Shown here: one piece after another, positions 47,201 to 60,153 of the stretch
How the letters are laid out: every line of letters begins with the position of its first letter
Position numbering within the stretch: the stretch's first letter is position 1
Source: Cinnamomum chago
Taxonomy: Eukaryota > Streptophyta > Magnoliopsida > Laurales > Lauraceae
Length of the DNA stretch: 64,000 nt
NCBI GenBank assembly: GCA_038049695.1
Contig: CP142457.1
Location: forward strand, 58,338,501 to 58,402,500
Direction of reading: 5' to 3'
The notes under the pieces: generated by a model
Databases searched by the model: none
What the model saw: the letters and a program-made list of their open reading frames with translations, nothing else
Told to the model about the DNA's origin: nothing
Translations under genes and position numbers: made by a program

Positions 47201-50200
47201 TCTGTCTTTTATTTTTAAATATTATGTTAGTTTGAAGTTGACAATATCTTTTTGTGATTTCTTACTATTTTTACGTTTTAGAAATTATTCTACCACTTAT
47301 TCTACATTGAAATCATAACCCAAGATGGATAGAAATCATCATCTGAGCATGATCTGTTATTCAGAATTGCATCCAACAAATCTTGATTGGGTGGCCCCAA
47401 CAAATAATGTAAGTGTGATGGAAAAGACACCATCAGAGGCGGTAATAGGATATACACCATCATACAAGGTCTATGCACTATTCAGCACATACACACACAT
47501 ATTTAATTCAGCTTGAGAATCAAGAGAACCCATTGTCCAATAACTGCCAAAGTTCAAAACACCAGTTGCATAAATCCTAGCACGTGATGCTGGCAGCCTT
47601 AGGGGTTTTCGTAATTTGAACTGCTCTCTTTCCATCTTCCCTAAGCTTTAGGCTAAAGTATTCATCACCATCATATATTAAAAGGGTATGGGATAAGTGA
47701 TAAGTCACATGCTCACATGCATCCATCAAGGCATTGAATTCTATAGTTCCAACTTTACAAGTCATGGCATGATTTTTGGTAAATGAAGGATGCCCATATA
47801 TATTCTTGGAACAGGAAACAATCTTCTTTAAATTTCTAATGATTCATATTAAAAAAGAAGTTAACCATATAGGTTACATTAGTGCTTCCATGATAGGAAG
47901 TTCAATTATCAAAGAATAAGAAAAACCTATGACTTGCGTGCATTCACACGTATCCATCCCATGATTCAGTATTGATCCCAACTTGACATTAGTAGTACCA
48001 TTTTAAACGGTTGGATTCAAATCACATGAAAACACCACATCTAAATAGTCATAGACTACTGAGCTTGATACATAATATCTAAAGCTAAGATTAGTTGATC
48101 ATGGTCTTGATAATTATCCCTCCCTTAATCCGTATTTGGATCTATTGGTCCATCCCCTTCTCCTAGTTGGTCTCCATAATTAAGATGTCATTTCCCAATT
48201 TTACAAAACTGATCTTCATGTCAAATGAAATATTGTGGATTTGTTGACTCGGTTAAAAGGTGATCCTGTGATTGATGATATAACATAACATGACCCCCTA
48301 CATGTAGCCAAAAAAGAAAAAGAAAACATGACCCATTACTTGCTGAAGTTGATAGAGGAACTTACTGCTGGAATACTAGTTAATATTTCCTTGTAACAGT
48401 GGTTTTTGGCTTTTGGGGATTTAGATTAGGATGTACCTTAAACCTCATTTACGGCAAAAAAAGAGAAAGGAAAGTCTCATTCAGCAGTAGATGATCAAAA
48501 AGTATATATTTTTATCAAAGAGAGTGCAATTTGTCATTCTCTATTGCTGTTGAAGTGTTTGTTTCTGCTTGACATTTCAGCATAATAAGGTCAAGAGGAG
48601 CGAGTGCGTGAGATGATACGTAGTCGTCGAGCAGAGTATGAACTTTGGGAATAAATAAATCACTTGATAATGCAAGCTAACCACTGCAGGCTCTGCTGTC
48701 AAATCTCACATTACTCATTCTATACACAACGCTAGTCCCTGCGGACCACAGAGTCATCTGGTCCCTTTCCCATTCGTGGAAATGGTGGGGGATCATCCAT
48801 GAGGAGAGTTGAGGGTGAGAAGCTTAGCTTTCCGCACTTAACGCAAAAAGGTGATCAGTAGGCCAACCTTCACATTCGAGAACGCGAGGGAGCGTAAAAG
48901 GTGGGGAAGAGGACATCCCTCGGTGGAAGCTCCATACAATGCAAAAAAAAAGAAAAAAAAAGAAAAAGAAGGTGTATCTGATTGGACACCCCAAGCCATA
49001 GTCAAGCTTAAAGGCTCCAAACCTCCAACGCTCATGGTCCCATTTTAATGTTATGTATCCAGCTGTATATACTGAACAATTTATGTGAAGGGTAATTTGA
49101 GCAAAGTTGTCTTGTACACACCATTTTTCAGGCAAATTGGTAATGGGTCAAAGTTTTCAGCTCTGAAAGATCAACTTAAGCCTTTTCTGATGGCCTCAAG
49201 CTCTAATGAATTCTCTAGTCATTTTCGATTATGGAGTTGCAGAATTGGGGAAGTTTCTAATAGCAATGACAGTTGGTCTCCTCCTAGAATCTAGAATTCT
49301 AAATTCTCTTTTTGAATGGTGAGAGTCACTTTTGGCTTTTAGAAATTCCCAACATTTTAGCTTCCAAAATGCTACTTGGAGCATTTGTGAAACTTGGTGG
49401 GGTACAACATTTGAAGAGTTCTTAAGACCCCAAACAAGAATGTTTTTAATTCTTGCAAACAAACAAGCTCTAAATGTGAAAGGGTTAACTTAATAATGGC
49501 TGAGCCCTGATTGTGCTGATGTGAAAAGGTATTCACTAAATCCAACTCCTTTTGTGATAGTCACTGAATTATAGTTTAATATGTATGCGAACAAACACTG
49601 TTTTGTCCTAAGTCAGGGGATGCAAGTAAGTAAACTGGAATTAGGTAAGGGTTTGACGTGTAAAAACTACTTGAATGTATTTTTTTTTTTAATTACTTCT
49701 AAGAATTGACAAACGAGTAGATCTAATGCAACGGGACAAAGCATTTATCAGAGGCCGGTTCTCACAATTCTACACGAGAAAACATTTCTATGGGGCCCAT
49801 TTGAATCCATGCCAATAGCGGATGATGCTGGAGATGGGAAGGTCTAAACATGAATTAAATGATCCAAATGATGGCATAATTATATCAGTAAAATTATAGG
49901 TTTGAGGTCTTAAAAGATCAATGATGAAAATATATAGAAATAAAATGTTTCAATTATTCTTAAGTGAGAAAATGTTGAACGGGTGTCAAAGTGGAGCTTA
50001 AGCTAATTCATGTGAGGTTAATGTGTGAAGATAGTAGATTGATCATATATGAATGATCAATCTACTTGTTGGTTAATCTTATATAAATGCATAAAAACTA
50101 CTTATATAAATGCATAAAAACTAAGGAAATTACCATCAATAGGAAGGTTTGGGCACTGGCAGGGATCGGGGCATTAAGAAATCAAATGGCTAGCTAGTAA

Positions 50201-51088
50201 TGGTCAAATGAATTCCACCAAAGAGTTATTAAATAGGTATAAAAATGGTGAAGTATATATGAGGTGATAATGTAGATAGATTCTTGACTCTTTTGGAAAT
50301 TTAATTTCTAGGGTGATTGCTGGGTATTCATCTGTCTTCTTTTCTTAATTTAATTTTCACTAAAGTGAAGGTTATTTGACAGTAAACTTTTGATTCCTTA
50401 TTTTAATTACTTATTAAGATGTAGAGCATTCCTAGTAGTTCAATTACATAAAAAAATAAGCCGCTGAAGAATCTTACCTCTAACAAAAGAAAACTATTAG
50501 ACATAAGAAACTACCCTTCTCTTATTATTATTATTATTAATTTCTTTTTTTTTTTTCACAATCCCTTCTCAGATCTCAAGCTGAAAGTATGAAAAAGGGA
50601 AAATAGAAAAGGGCAAAATCATCCCATTAATGCAATGACAAGGAAAAGCTAGTGAGATGCTCAAATAACCTCTCATTTTCTACATTCAATATCTCCATTT
50701 AATAGTAAATGCTAGTGAGTGGTATCCTGCAGGCCATGTTTACCGTACACTTCAAGAAAACACCAATTTCCTCTGCCAGCCCCAATTCAATTCTCCTTTA
50801 CAAAATGGGCCCCATCTCAACACAACTCCCTCCCTCTGCTCTAAACCCAAACCCCACACACATGCATATCTTTCCTGTGTATATAAAGCTAAAAAAAACA
50901 TCAAAGAGAAAGAAGCCAATGACCACACTACCCCACCAAAGAGTTAACCCCATCACGGCAACTTCAGTATGAAATTGGGGCAGAACTGTCTTTTCCCTAC
51001 AAATTCAAACTCACCCAAGTTTTCTTTCATTCCCACAGCCATCTTCTCCTCTCTGTTTTTGTTTACAGTGTAAGACTAAAATTTACAA
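44204..51088. other. Long intergenic region without a recognised gene
   Basis: No frame on either strand looks conserved. There is a purine-rich patch near 46740-46770, A-runs near 47010 and 48940-48970, and (TTA)n near 50521-50540. The last 100 bases are probably the 3' UTR of the minus-strand kinase gene. Confidence 0.45.
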
Positions 51089-52978
51089 CTATGCATTGTT
51101 CATTTCCTTCCATATCCTATCATTGGAGCTGACGGATGAGATCTTCTCCCTCATGGTCCGCAAGATCTCAGCCATCGAAGGCCTCAAGCTGGGCTGATCG
51201 CGAAGGCAAAGCGCGGCAATTGAAGCCATTGCAATAGCTTCCTCTGCATCAAAATCTCCCGCCAGCCGCGAATCCACCATTTCCTTCACTTTGGTTGCGT
51301 CCATCAATATGGGGCCTGCAATGGACGTTAATAGCCGCTGTCTCTCTTCACAAAAAGCTTCAATTCCTGTAATAAGCTCTAGAACCAGAACCCCAAAACT
51401 GTACACATCATTCTTCTTGGATATGATCCCAGTCCTCATGTAATGAGGATCGACATAACCAGGAGAACCCATTACTGGGTTGGTCGAAGAAGGAAGAACC
51501 GTGGACGAAAAGCCCATTTTGGCGAACCCGAAATCGCAGAGTTTGCAGGTGAGTTGGTCGTCTAGAAGGACGTTGGAAGCTTTGATGTCGCCATGGATGA
51601 TTTGGAGATTGCAGCTGTCGTGGAGATATTCAATTGCTTGGGCTAATTGGAAAGCGATTGACATGCGTCGGTTCCAAGAAAGGTGGGGCTTTTCACTTTC
51701 GCTTTGGTTGTGGAGCTTATCGTGTAAACTTCCTTTGGGTGCATACTCAAACACCAGCACGCCTTCTTCTGCAAGAGACAGACAGAGAGAGAGAGAGAGA
51801 GAGAGATATCTAGTGTAAGCTTTGTCCTCTCTACCCATTTGTAAAATCTTGGAATAAATACACAAGAGTAGTTATTGGGATTTCTATTTTTCTTCTAAAG
51901 TTTGATGTGAGTATTTGATCAGAATCTCAGAACTGAATCCTGAATCGTACAATTATGTTAGTTTCACTAGAAATTTGCAAGTTTCTTTCTTTTTATTCAT
52001 ATGAGTTGAGGAATTGAAATGCTTGGAATTACTGAGACCTCAGTCAAATGATTCAGTAATCTAATTGTTAAAAGTAAAGAGAAATCAGAGAGGCTTTTAA
52101 CATATTTTACCTGAAAACAGAACAGAATAACAAAATATGGTTTAGCAGAAATATATTTTTCTGGTACAAACTAGAATTGGGTCATACTAGATTGTTTAAG
52201 AAATTCATCTCGGAGCTTTGAGGAGGTGAAATTTATCATGTAAGGCCTTCTAATCGTCGAATTCTTTTGTGAATGATATAAAAGAAAATGAGGTGATATG
52301 TTTAAGAAACAAGAACCAACCTCGTTCGTCGCAGTACCCAATAAACTTGACGATGTTCTCATGGCGGACCTGCATCAGAACTTGTAGCTCCTGCTTGAAA
52401 ACCCGACTCAACCACTCGCTATTGCTATGGATTTTGAGCGCTCCAAGACTGGAGTCGGCGAATCGAGCGAGATAAACAGTACTATAACCCCCTTGTCCGA
52501 TCACAGAGGAGGAGAAATTTGTAGTAAACTTCTCTATCTCTTCCCACCCAAATCTCCTGACAGAATTCTTGGAAAGATCATCAGAACAGGGCGCTTTCGT
52601 CGAATCTGATCCATATGGAACATGGGTTTTCGGCGACTCGCATTCCCCGTCCTCTTCGTTGCTTACTTTCTTCCCGATCTTGAATTTGAGGCACCTGAAG
52701 TAGGCCATGATGAGAAAGCAAGTGAAGAGCAGAGCTGAGATGCTCACAGCTATGAGAATTCTGTGACTTGTATTGATGGTTGCAGCTGTTTTTAATGGAT
52801 ATGGGGAGGTGGGTATGTTTTCAGAAGCTGCAGAGAAGGCGAGAGATGAAAACAAGACAAAGAAGAAGAAGATCCAAGAGCACCAACCAAAGACAAGAAG
52901 GTGAGGTGCAGATCTACCAGATGATAGAAGCAGATTGTAGGACCTCTGGATGTGAGGACAACAACCAAAAGAGGCCAT
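51089..52978 (-). CDS. Membrane-anchored receptor-like Ser/Thr kinase, At1g33260 type
   Basis: Two exons on the minus strand, 52978-52321 and 51768-51089, joined across a 552-bp GT-AG intron that splits a Glu codon, give 445 aa. A hydrophobic stretch at 27-50 may be a signal peptide or anchor, and a second membrane helix lies at 74-94, leaving an ectodomain of only about 25 residues. The kinase domain starts near 143 (FGWEEIEKFTTNFSSSVIGQ). It has a Gly loop at 161-166 (GQGGYS), ATP lysine K182 in LGALKIHS, the catalytic loop HGDIKASN at 278-285, DFG at 298-300, and the activation-segment end GSPGYVDP. The loop has HGD in place of HRD, as in related plant kinases of this branch. It likely phosphorylates cytosolic substrates at the plasma membrane. 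Substrates are unknown. I chose the second ATG (MASFGCCPHI) because the upstream frame adds 17 residues without clear support. Confidence 0.93.
51773..51806 (-). repeat. (CT)n microsatellite at the 3' splice site of the kinase intron
   Basis: On the coding strand this is a (TC)n run followed by tgtctgtctcttgcag, so the microsatellite itself supplies the polypyrimidine tract of the acceptor used before exon 2. Confidence 0.85.
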
Positions 52979-53612
52979 TGATTTGGATTTCAAAAAGGAG
53001 AAGAGGTGAGAGAGGAGCTTGTAAATCAAGAAAGCTTCAAGCTTTTCTATCTACATCTCAGATCCCTACCTCTCACAAACGTTGACTGTTTGCATTTTTA
53101 CAGAATTTTTTTTTGCTTAGCCACAGGCTCAGCGAAGGAATGAAAGTGGGAGAGGCGTGTAACGTGACATGCTCTCCTGCGCTGAAAGAGAGGACTAGGA
53201 GGTATTTATTTCTTTCGTGTTGTTGTAATGAAGTTTTATAGAATGCAACGAAGCAAGTGGGAATTCAATTCTCCTATCTGGAACTATTATAAGAAATTGT
53301 AATCTATCATCTAGAATGCCAAAATCCATGATTGGATAACATGGGTCCTCAATTATGAAGGAAGCTAGCTAATGGTCATGTAGTCCCATCAAGATGATGA
53401 TGGCCCTAAGTGAAGTGGGCCCCACTTTGACGATTTCCTCTGCTAGAACTATTGAGAAATTGAGCGACGATACATAGAGGGTGGGACTCATGGGTTCGGG
53501 GATTTTATCATTGGGGGCCACCTTTGAAATTTACTCCACAAACTGTCCTAGCTTGATCTCTATTATTAAGGAAACATTTACTCTAAGTAGAGTTATGGCC
53601 ACCTTGAATTTG

Positions 53613-53648
<36 letters not shown>

Positions 53649-54610
53649 TGTGATTTCAAAGGTAGAATGGTAGCTTTTATCACCCAGCACATGTTCGTTT
53701 GCATGAGGGGAAGCAGGGAGGAAAAGACACATATCTCCAACATCAGCCCAATATAGATTTACAGCCATGACCTTAGAGAATATGACCTTATGTTAGCTTA
53801 CAAGGAAATGGAAGCCCACGGATTTATGTGTCTTTCCGGAAAGTTTTTATTCTACCCCCATGGAATACACTTTTCTACATATTCTTGAGAGTTGTAATGT
53901 TTTTTATATTTTTTTTTTCCTTGCAAAAAGCATTGTACCAAAGTGTGGAAAAACTTTTTCACTAGAAAACGTTTTGCTTTCCTATTTTATTGGCCCATCT
54001 TTTAACATCAACTGCAGGCAGTAGTATAACTGATGGATTCATTATGTGTAAGACAGACATAGCCATACATTTCTAGAAGTAAATCCAACAGTTTATACTG
54101 CTGCGATTGGCATAAAATTTAGGTAAATTCCAGTGCTATCAAATAAATATAACTCTACATATAAAGTCTCAAATTTCAATGGCTTCACTATGTATTAGAT
54201 ATTTTGTCATTAAAACCAGTGAATTGATGTCTGGTTTGATTCTAAATTAAGATCTGTTGTTAACTCACGTGAATTATATGTATTTTGCAAAAGAATTGAT
54301 CATATCTGGGCCATATATACATATAATAAGAGGGCTTAGAAAAAAAAGGATGCAACTTTGAGAATTTGTCAATATCTTGTGACCTTCACATCCCATTCCC
54401 AAATTAGTTACATCATCTGAGCATTCTCATTTAAAGGCTCCCTCAGTTTGTGAGTCATCTGACTGTCAGTCATGACGGCATTCAATGTAATTGTCATCTC
54501 CTTGGCGTTTGTATCTAAGAGACCGTCGGGTGCACGTCTTCATACCTGTCTCTTTGCATCTGAAATTTAGCGTAACTTGTATACCGGGACCATTGGTGCG
54601 TCAGTGGGTC
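52979..54610. other. Kinase 5' leader and upstream intergenic DNA
   Basis: The first 100 bases beyond the start are C/T-rich on the minus strand, as for a leader. An (AT)n run occupies 53616-53644. No other gene is visible. Confidence 0.45.
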
Positions 54611-54618
54611 AATTAATC

Positions 54619-54805
54619 CACAGGCGGACCTAAGATTTTAGTATGTGGGGTGGGGACTTTAATAGGTAGTTTGGTTTAAGGGACAAATTGAAAATTCTCA
54701 TGTGAATTTTAAAGGTGGACTAACACTTTTTTGTGAAATTTTTTAGGCTCACACAGTTTAACGGGTGCGACCGCACCTACGTGATTGTGTTTGGGTCTGC
54801 CCTTA
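54619..54805. mobile_element. Small hAT-like MITE, 187 bp
   Basis: The ends cacaggcggacctaag and, in reverse complement, taagggcagacccaaa are imperfect inverted repeats. The flanks aattaatc (54611-54618) and aattgatc (54806-54813) agree at seven of eight positions, fitting an 8-bp hAT target-site duplication. There is no coding capacity. Confidence 0.65.
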
Positions 54806-54813
54806 AATTGATC

Positions 54814-56553
54814 GATCCTCTTAGTAGCCATTTACCATTCATCGCCACCACAAGATAAGAAGGTTGGAAACAGATGGCTGAACTAAACACAATGGAGCCC
54901 GTCTTACAATCGTCACAGTAATTAATTTGACAATGGAACAACTTCATTTTGAAAAAAACTTGACCCAGGACAACTATACAAGGAGGGAATAATTTTGAGC
55001 CGTTTGAGTAAGTGAACTGCATTGATCGGTCATAGCTTGGCCCAAGAGAATTCTTAGATACATCATACTAAATCCATAATACTAGGATTGCAAATGAGTA
55101 TTCAATTATTCAAGTATTCAAAGGTTATGGTTCCAATGAAGTGGGAATGATGCCTAAATTTGAATTTGGAATAAACTCGAATCCGGACTGTATTCATGAA
55201 TATGGGATTCGGAACATTCAAGTTTAGAATCACTGTTCGTTCCAACTTGAGAACCCAAATCTAAGATGATTACGTTCGTATAATAAAAGTGGGCCAGCCT
55301 CAGGTGAGCACCGGCGATCACCTTATGGTGAGTGTCTAAAACACATTGTAGGACCCATCTTTTGAACCATCCAAGTGGACTATAAATCAGGTAGCCCCCA
55401 CCCCCCAACCACGTGGTAGTCATGGGTTCTGGGGTTTGGCACCCATCCGAATGAATTGAATGGTTGGATTTAATACGTAGTAGTAGTTTTAGATGGTGAA
55501 AACTTTTTGGCCGTGGATCAACTATGCCCGATGAAGATTGGAGCCTCAATCATTGTACACTGGCCATGTTGGGGGCGATCTTTTTCGATCCCACCCCCAC
55601 ATGGGCCCCACGAGCACCGCAAGGGCTCCCATTAAAAGCATATATAGGTTTCAAAGGATATATAACTAGAGCTATATTCATATTTGAAAGTCTACCTTAG
55701 CTTTAATTATATACCATTTAATAACTCCATTTGTATATTTTACAAAATTATTTCGAAGTTCTCTCTTTTTTGCTGGAGGGTTGAGTGGTTCATAATATGT
55801 TAGATAACCTACTTACCAAATGATCAATTCATGAACAACTGTGTGAGACGAGACACTTTGCCTCGAGTTTCTTATGTTAAAGCTCTTTTATCTAGCCAAT
55901 GTACTCCACATTTTATTTTGGATTCGAATGTAGAACTGGATCCATAGTCTTAAGTTGATCTTGGACTTGGATACAACTCAGGTTCCATGTTGGAGCCAAA
56001 TCTAAACTGGGTCCATGTCTATAAAGATGGATTCAGGTCAAGATCCACTATGATTAACATGCTGGATCAAACCCATTTGCATTGGTCCCTATATATCTAG
56101 CACCATTTTCACCTAAAGTATGATGGGTCTTTTACCCAAAATAATAATAATAAAAAGTACGATGGGTCAATGGCACCACAATTGTCGTGCCACATTTCTC
56201 TTGATATTACGGCCATCCAGTCATTTTGAAGTAGGTCGGGTTGTTAGATTAAAGAGACAATAAGGACAAAGTTAGTGAAAAAAAATAAAAAAATGTAGAT
56301 ATTGGTGTATAAGGTGGTGGTTGCATGGATGTTTCAATTCCCACATCAATCACGTTTGAGAATATCTTTTAGTAGTTTATGACTTTGAGAAAGGACATTG
56401 CAACCTATAAATCAAAATAAAACCGACCTTGCCAAAGACCTAACATTATTTTGGGAGATAAGGCCCACTAACTATATTTTATGTTCACTCATCTTTAAAC
56501 AGTCTAGGCATTCCATTCCATTCCAACGACCACATTATATAATAGTATTAAAA
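54814..56553. other. Intergenic DNA, old repeats only
   Basis: The stretch 55920-56050 has recurring 'ggatccatagtc / gggtccatgtct / ttggacttggat' phrases, suggesting an old hAT-like fragment. No gene is visible. Confidence 0.4.
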
Positions 56554-57464
56554 TCGTTAGGAATTTTTGTGTCGGGTAAATTTATGAGTTGGACAAAACT
56601 CTGGGTCTTTTGAGTTGTAATTTTTATTTAGAAAAGTGCTCTGAAGATAGAAGATTGGAAGGACTCAGAAGATAAAAGTCTGAAAGAATTAAAAGAAGTC
56701 CGCTGAAGAAATTGTGCTGAATTTCTGGATCAAGTCCAAAATGGATCGCTCGAGCGGTCCAAGATTTGCTCGAGCGAAGTGTAGACAGAGGCTCATCCAC
56801 TCGAGCGGATATAACATGCGGTTGAGCGAACGAGGCGCAGAGTGTACGAATTTTGGAAACTTGTTTTTCTAATTGTGCCCAAACTGCTTGTTTGAGTCCT
56901 AATCATCTTAGGTAATTTTAAGCACGTCCCAAGGGCTATTTAAAGGACCTAAGAGCTATTTTAAACATAATATCCTCACCTCTCAAAGTGTTGAGTTAGA
57001 AATTATCATTGAGAGTTTTCTTCTCTAGAGATTTTTATGAAATTGTGCTGCCAAGTTCTCTACAGCCAGTTCTTCTGCATCCTTTGTAGAAGATTATCTT
57101 CTTGCGAGAAGATTTGAGGAGTCAGACGCTGGATTAAATCTGTTGCAATCAACGGTGTGAAGTCGTTGAAACGTGAAGCGACACAAGGTAACTTCAGTCT
57201 TTGGGTAGGTGATATATGGGGAAGAGATCTGAGTTTCATGTAATTGCGAGATTCGTAGTGTTTGATTTGATCCAGTTTAGATCGGTGGTTTTTCACCCGG
57301 TTAGGGTTTTCCGCCTTAAATTTGGTGTCCTTGTGGTGTGTGCTTGTTTATTTTATTTTCGCTGCATATTGTTTATTCCTGCACACCTTTTGGTTGATTG
57401 TTTGAATAGATTAATATAAAAATCGCAGACTCCATTAAAAATATCGACGAAACAAGATTTTAAC
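56554..57464 (+). mobile_element. Copia-type LTR, related to the LTR at 2911
   Basis: It shares with the LTR at 2911 the GAGTT-GGACAAAACT stretch near the start, CGCTCGA/TCGAGCG motifs (56747-56807), a short leader-like region, and a gggttttccgc-type block near the end. Both LTRs lie in the same orientation. A tatttaaa box at 56937-56944 may be the promoter element. No primer-binding site or coding region follows, so it is probably a solo LTR left by recombination. The boundaries are approximate. Confidence 0.65.
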
Positions 57465-59611
57465 AGGAAGAATAGGTCTTGTAAGTTGTTTTGCATTAAA
57501 TTTATCTTAGTGCTGAATGCATTGATGTGACTGCCTGACCGGGAGTATGCCTTGGGAATATCCTAGGTGGTTTACATTGTTTGTTCATGAATCAAGACTT
57601 TCTAAGCATAGGGCTCACGACTTCTTGCAGTCCATCCCTATAATTACTAACCTTTTAAAGTCTAATTGCTCGAGAACCTATCCCACTATATTCAAATAAC
57701 CTGTCCTTTTATTTTATATATGTATTTTATATGTGATCAATTTAAAGGTGTACATAACTGTGATACGAGTAAAATTTCCCTTTATAATAAAACGACTTGT
57801 CACAGTAACTTTTAATGATTTGGATTTCAATGGTGGGCCTCACTAGTGGATCATAATGATGAGCTCTGAGATTCTCCTAGTCCCATCTTAAGACAATTGG
57901 GACCAGCAAGGAACCTTTATCCACCTACAATCTTAAAGAGACTTATGTTTGGATGAACTGTTAATTAAAGAGTTAAAGCTCTCTGCTGCAGTTTTAAATA
58001 TAACATGCACCAGAATCTGTTGGGTTAATTGGCCTTCAGGTCTCAGAGTAGTAACTATATATCCACAAAGTTTCATACCCATTTAACATCCCCAACTGGC
58101 CAATCTATGTCAATTAACTGCATAATGTATGATAGGATTAGGGCCAATGGAGCAAGCATTGAGAACTTCTACCGTGGTCTGTGGAACGTACAGAAAACCT
58201 GGGTCTCAATTCTAACAAAAATTATATGTTGCTGCGGGTAGTTTTCTGCAGTTTACTAGAACACATGGATTTACGAGGGACCTTTGTCTCAACCATAGAA
58301 GAGAGGGCTATGTAGTTTAGCCATTATCAAGATTTTATCATCCATGCCATGAAATAGACGGTCAAAATAGAAACTTTCCACTTATCTGTTGAGCCTAGAC
58401 GTCCAAGGCCATTGGCTCAGTTCATAACCCCATGGAGAAGCCCAAATCAGCAAAGCAGCCTGCTCTGCTGTATAAGCTGCTCTTCCAGGTGACAGTGTAG
58501 GATCTGGGGCGTGTTGCTTTGTGATCCATATCTTGCCTGTGTAATTGATGTGTCCAGATTCTCTGAGCCCATCACTATAAATCCATCCATGGGCCCCTTA
58601 ATGAAATCCAAACCACTAATGATATGCCACATCTTATTCTCCTATAACGGGTTGGGGTTAATTTTTTTCTTTATGAAAGAAGAAGGTGGGACAATGACCA
58701 TGAGTGGTTTGAATTTCTGAAATGGCCCAACTGTATTTATAGTGATGGCTGGGAAATCCAGACTCACAATTGGGTCAAGGTTCAGATCCCAGAGCCTGAA
58801 TATCAGGCCCACATCCATGTTTGAGATATGAGATGAATCGGGCAAATTTAGGCAGGATTGCTTCATTGAGTTATGGGCCACAAAATGGGCGAATGTCTAG
58901 ACCAATGGCTTCAACTTATCCTAAACACTGCCCCAGAATGGGATTAGTTTGGACAGCTCTGTTTTGTATCTTTCATCTGGCAGCGAGACTGCTGAAAGTT
59001 GAAACTGTGAGCAATAAAAAATCAAACTTTTGTCATTCAATTTTACAAAATGGACTGAGTCATGCTTAGCTGATAATGAATGACTATTGAGCCGATGAGC
59101 TGCCTCCTCCGTATATAAGAGCTAATCCAAAAACTCTTGCAAGTTGAAGTTTCTAAACTATGTTCAGGACTTACCAGGCTGGGATGAGTCAACAAAGCCC
59201 ATTTCAGCCAAGATCCATGACCAGGGTGAAAGACAGGGCTGAGCCCAGCTTGGAAACCCCACCATATCAGCACATTGCTAACACATGCCCATCCTATATG
59301 TGACTGAACCCATGACAGATTTGGAGTTGGGTTGGATTGGGTTAGGTTTCATGTTATTGTCCATAACCTCCAAAATGTTAAATATTTTAAGAAAAAAGTT
59401 AGTATTTTTCCTCAGTAACAATTGATAAATAGATATATGAGGGACAGAAAGAGTTGTGTCAGCCAAAATCCCAACTCACCCAAACTCGATTGGATTTAAA
59501 AATCTAAAACCCCAATTGGACAAAACTGCAACCAAAGCTGCCCCTAATTGGAGTGGGTTAAGCTAGGTTCCTCTTTAACCAGATCCATTTTTCTAGATGA
59601 ATTTGTCAATG
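57465..59611. other. Intergenic DNA, nothing recognised
   Basis: No conserved reading frame or clear element is visible. Near 59320-59530 'ttgggttggattgggtta'-like phrases suggest a worn repeat. Confidence 0.4.
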
Positions 59612-59619
59612 GACTCAAT

Positions 59620-60145
59620 TAGGGTTGCAGACATAACGGTTCCGTTCGAAACCATGCATGACTCGAACCTGTTTATAAATAACGGTTCCGGTTCCGATTG
59701 CGTTTTTTTACTCAGAACTTATTTTGTTGGTTCTAGATCCGGTTCCAGTTTCAACCGGATCCACTTAGAGATTTTGAAATCTAGTTCCAAAATCGGTTCT
59801 AATATCTCTTTATGTTTTATTTTTTTTCTTAAAATAAGCATAACATTCAACTTATAACAAATGCATCAAGCCTACTACCTCCAATATTATACATAAAAAT
59901 ACTAAAAAGAGGTTAATTTTGAAGTACAGTCTACAATATCAAAGACTTATATGTCGGGTCTTGAGTCCGCGAAACCTATATAGACTTAGAACCGGACCCG
60001 TTTTTCAATTGGAACCTAAATTGGGTTTCGAACTCGGATCCGTTTATAAATCGGAACCTAAAATAGATTACAGAGTTCAGACCCAGTTTTTTGCGGGTCG
60101 AAACTTTCGAGTAATCAGAGAATTGGATACTCGTTTACAACACTA
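59620..60145. mobile_element. hAT-like MITE, TAGGGTTG family, 526 bp
   Basis: The left end tagggttgcagacataac and the reverse complement of the right end (tagtgttgtaaacgagta) are weak inverted repeats. The flanks gactcaat (59612-59619) and agttcaat (60146-60153) agree at six of eight. Subterminal 'ggttccg / cggttct / cggaacc' motifs recur. The start resembles the MITE at 24987. Confidence 0.55.
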
Positions 60146-60153
60146 AGTTCAAT

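Noticed and set aside
47577..47765. Minus-strand 62-codon frame starting MTCKVGTIEFNALMDACEHV with a protein-like composition
   Set aside because: I do not recognise any family, there is no partner exon with matching splice sites nearby, and a 62-codon frame is expected by chance in this amount of sequence. A BLASTP search would decide.
52979..53029. Upstream in-frame ATG that would add 17 residues (MIYKLLSHLFSFLKSKS) to the kinase
   Set aside because: The stretch lies in leader-like sequence. I preferred the MASFGCC start, but the longer form cannot be ruled out.
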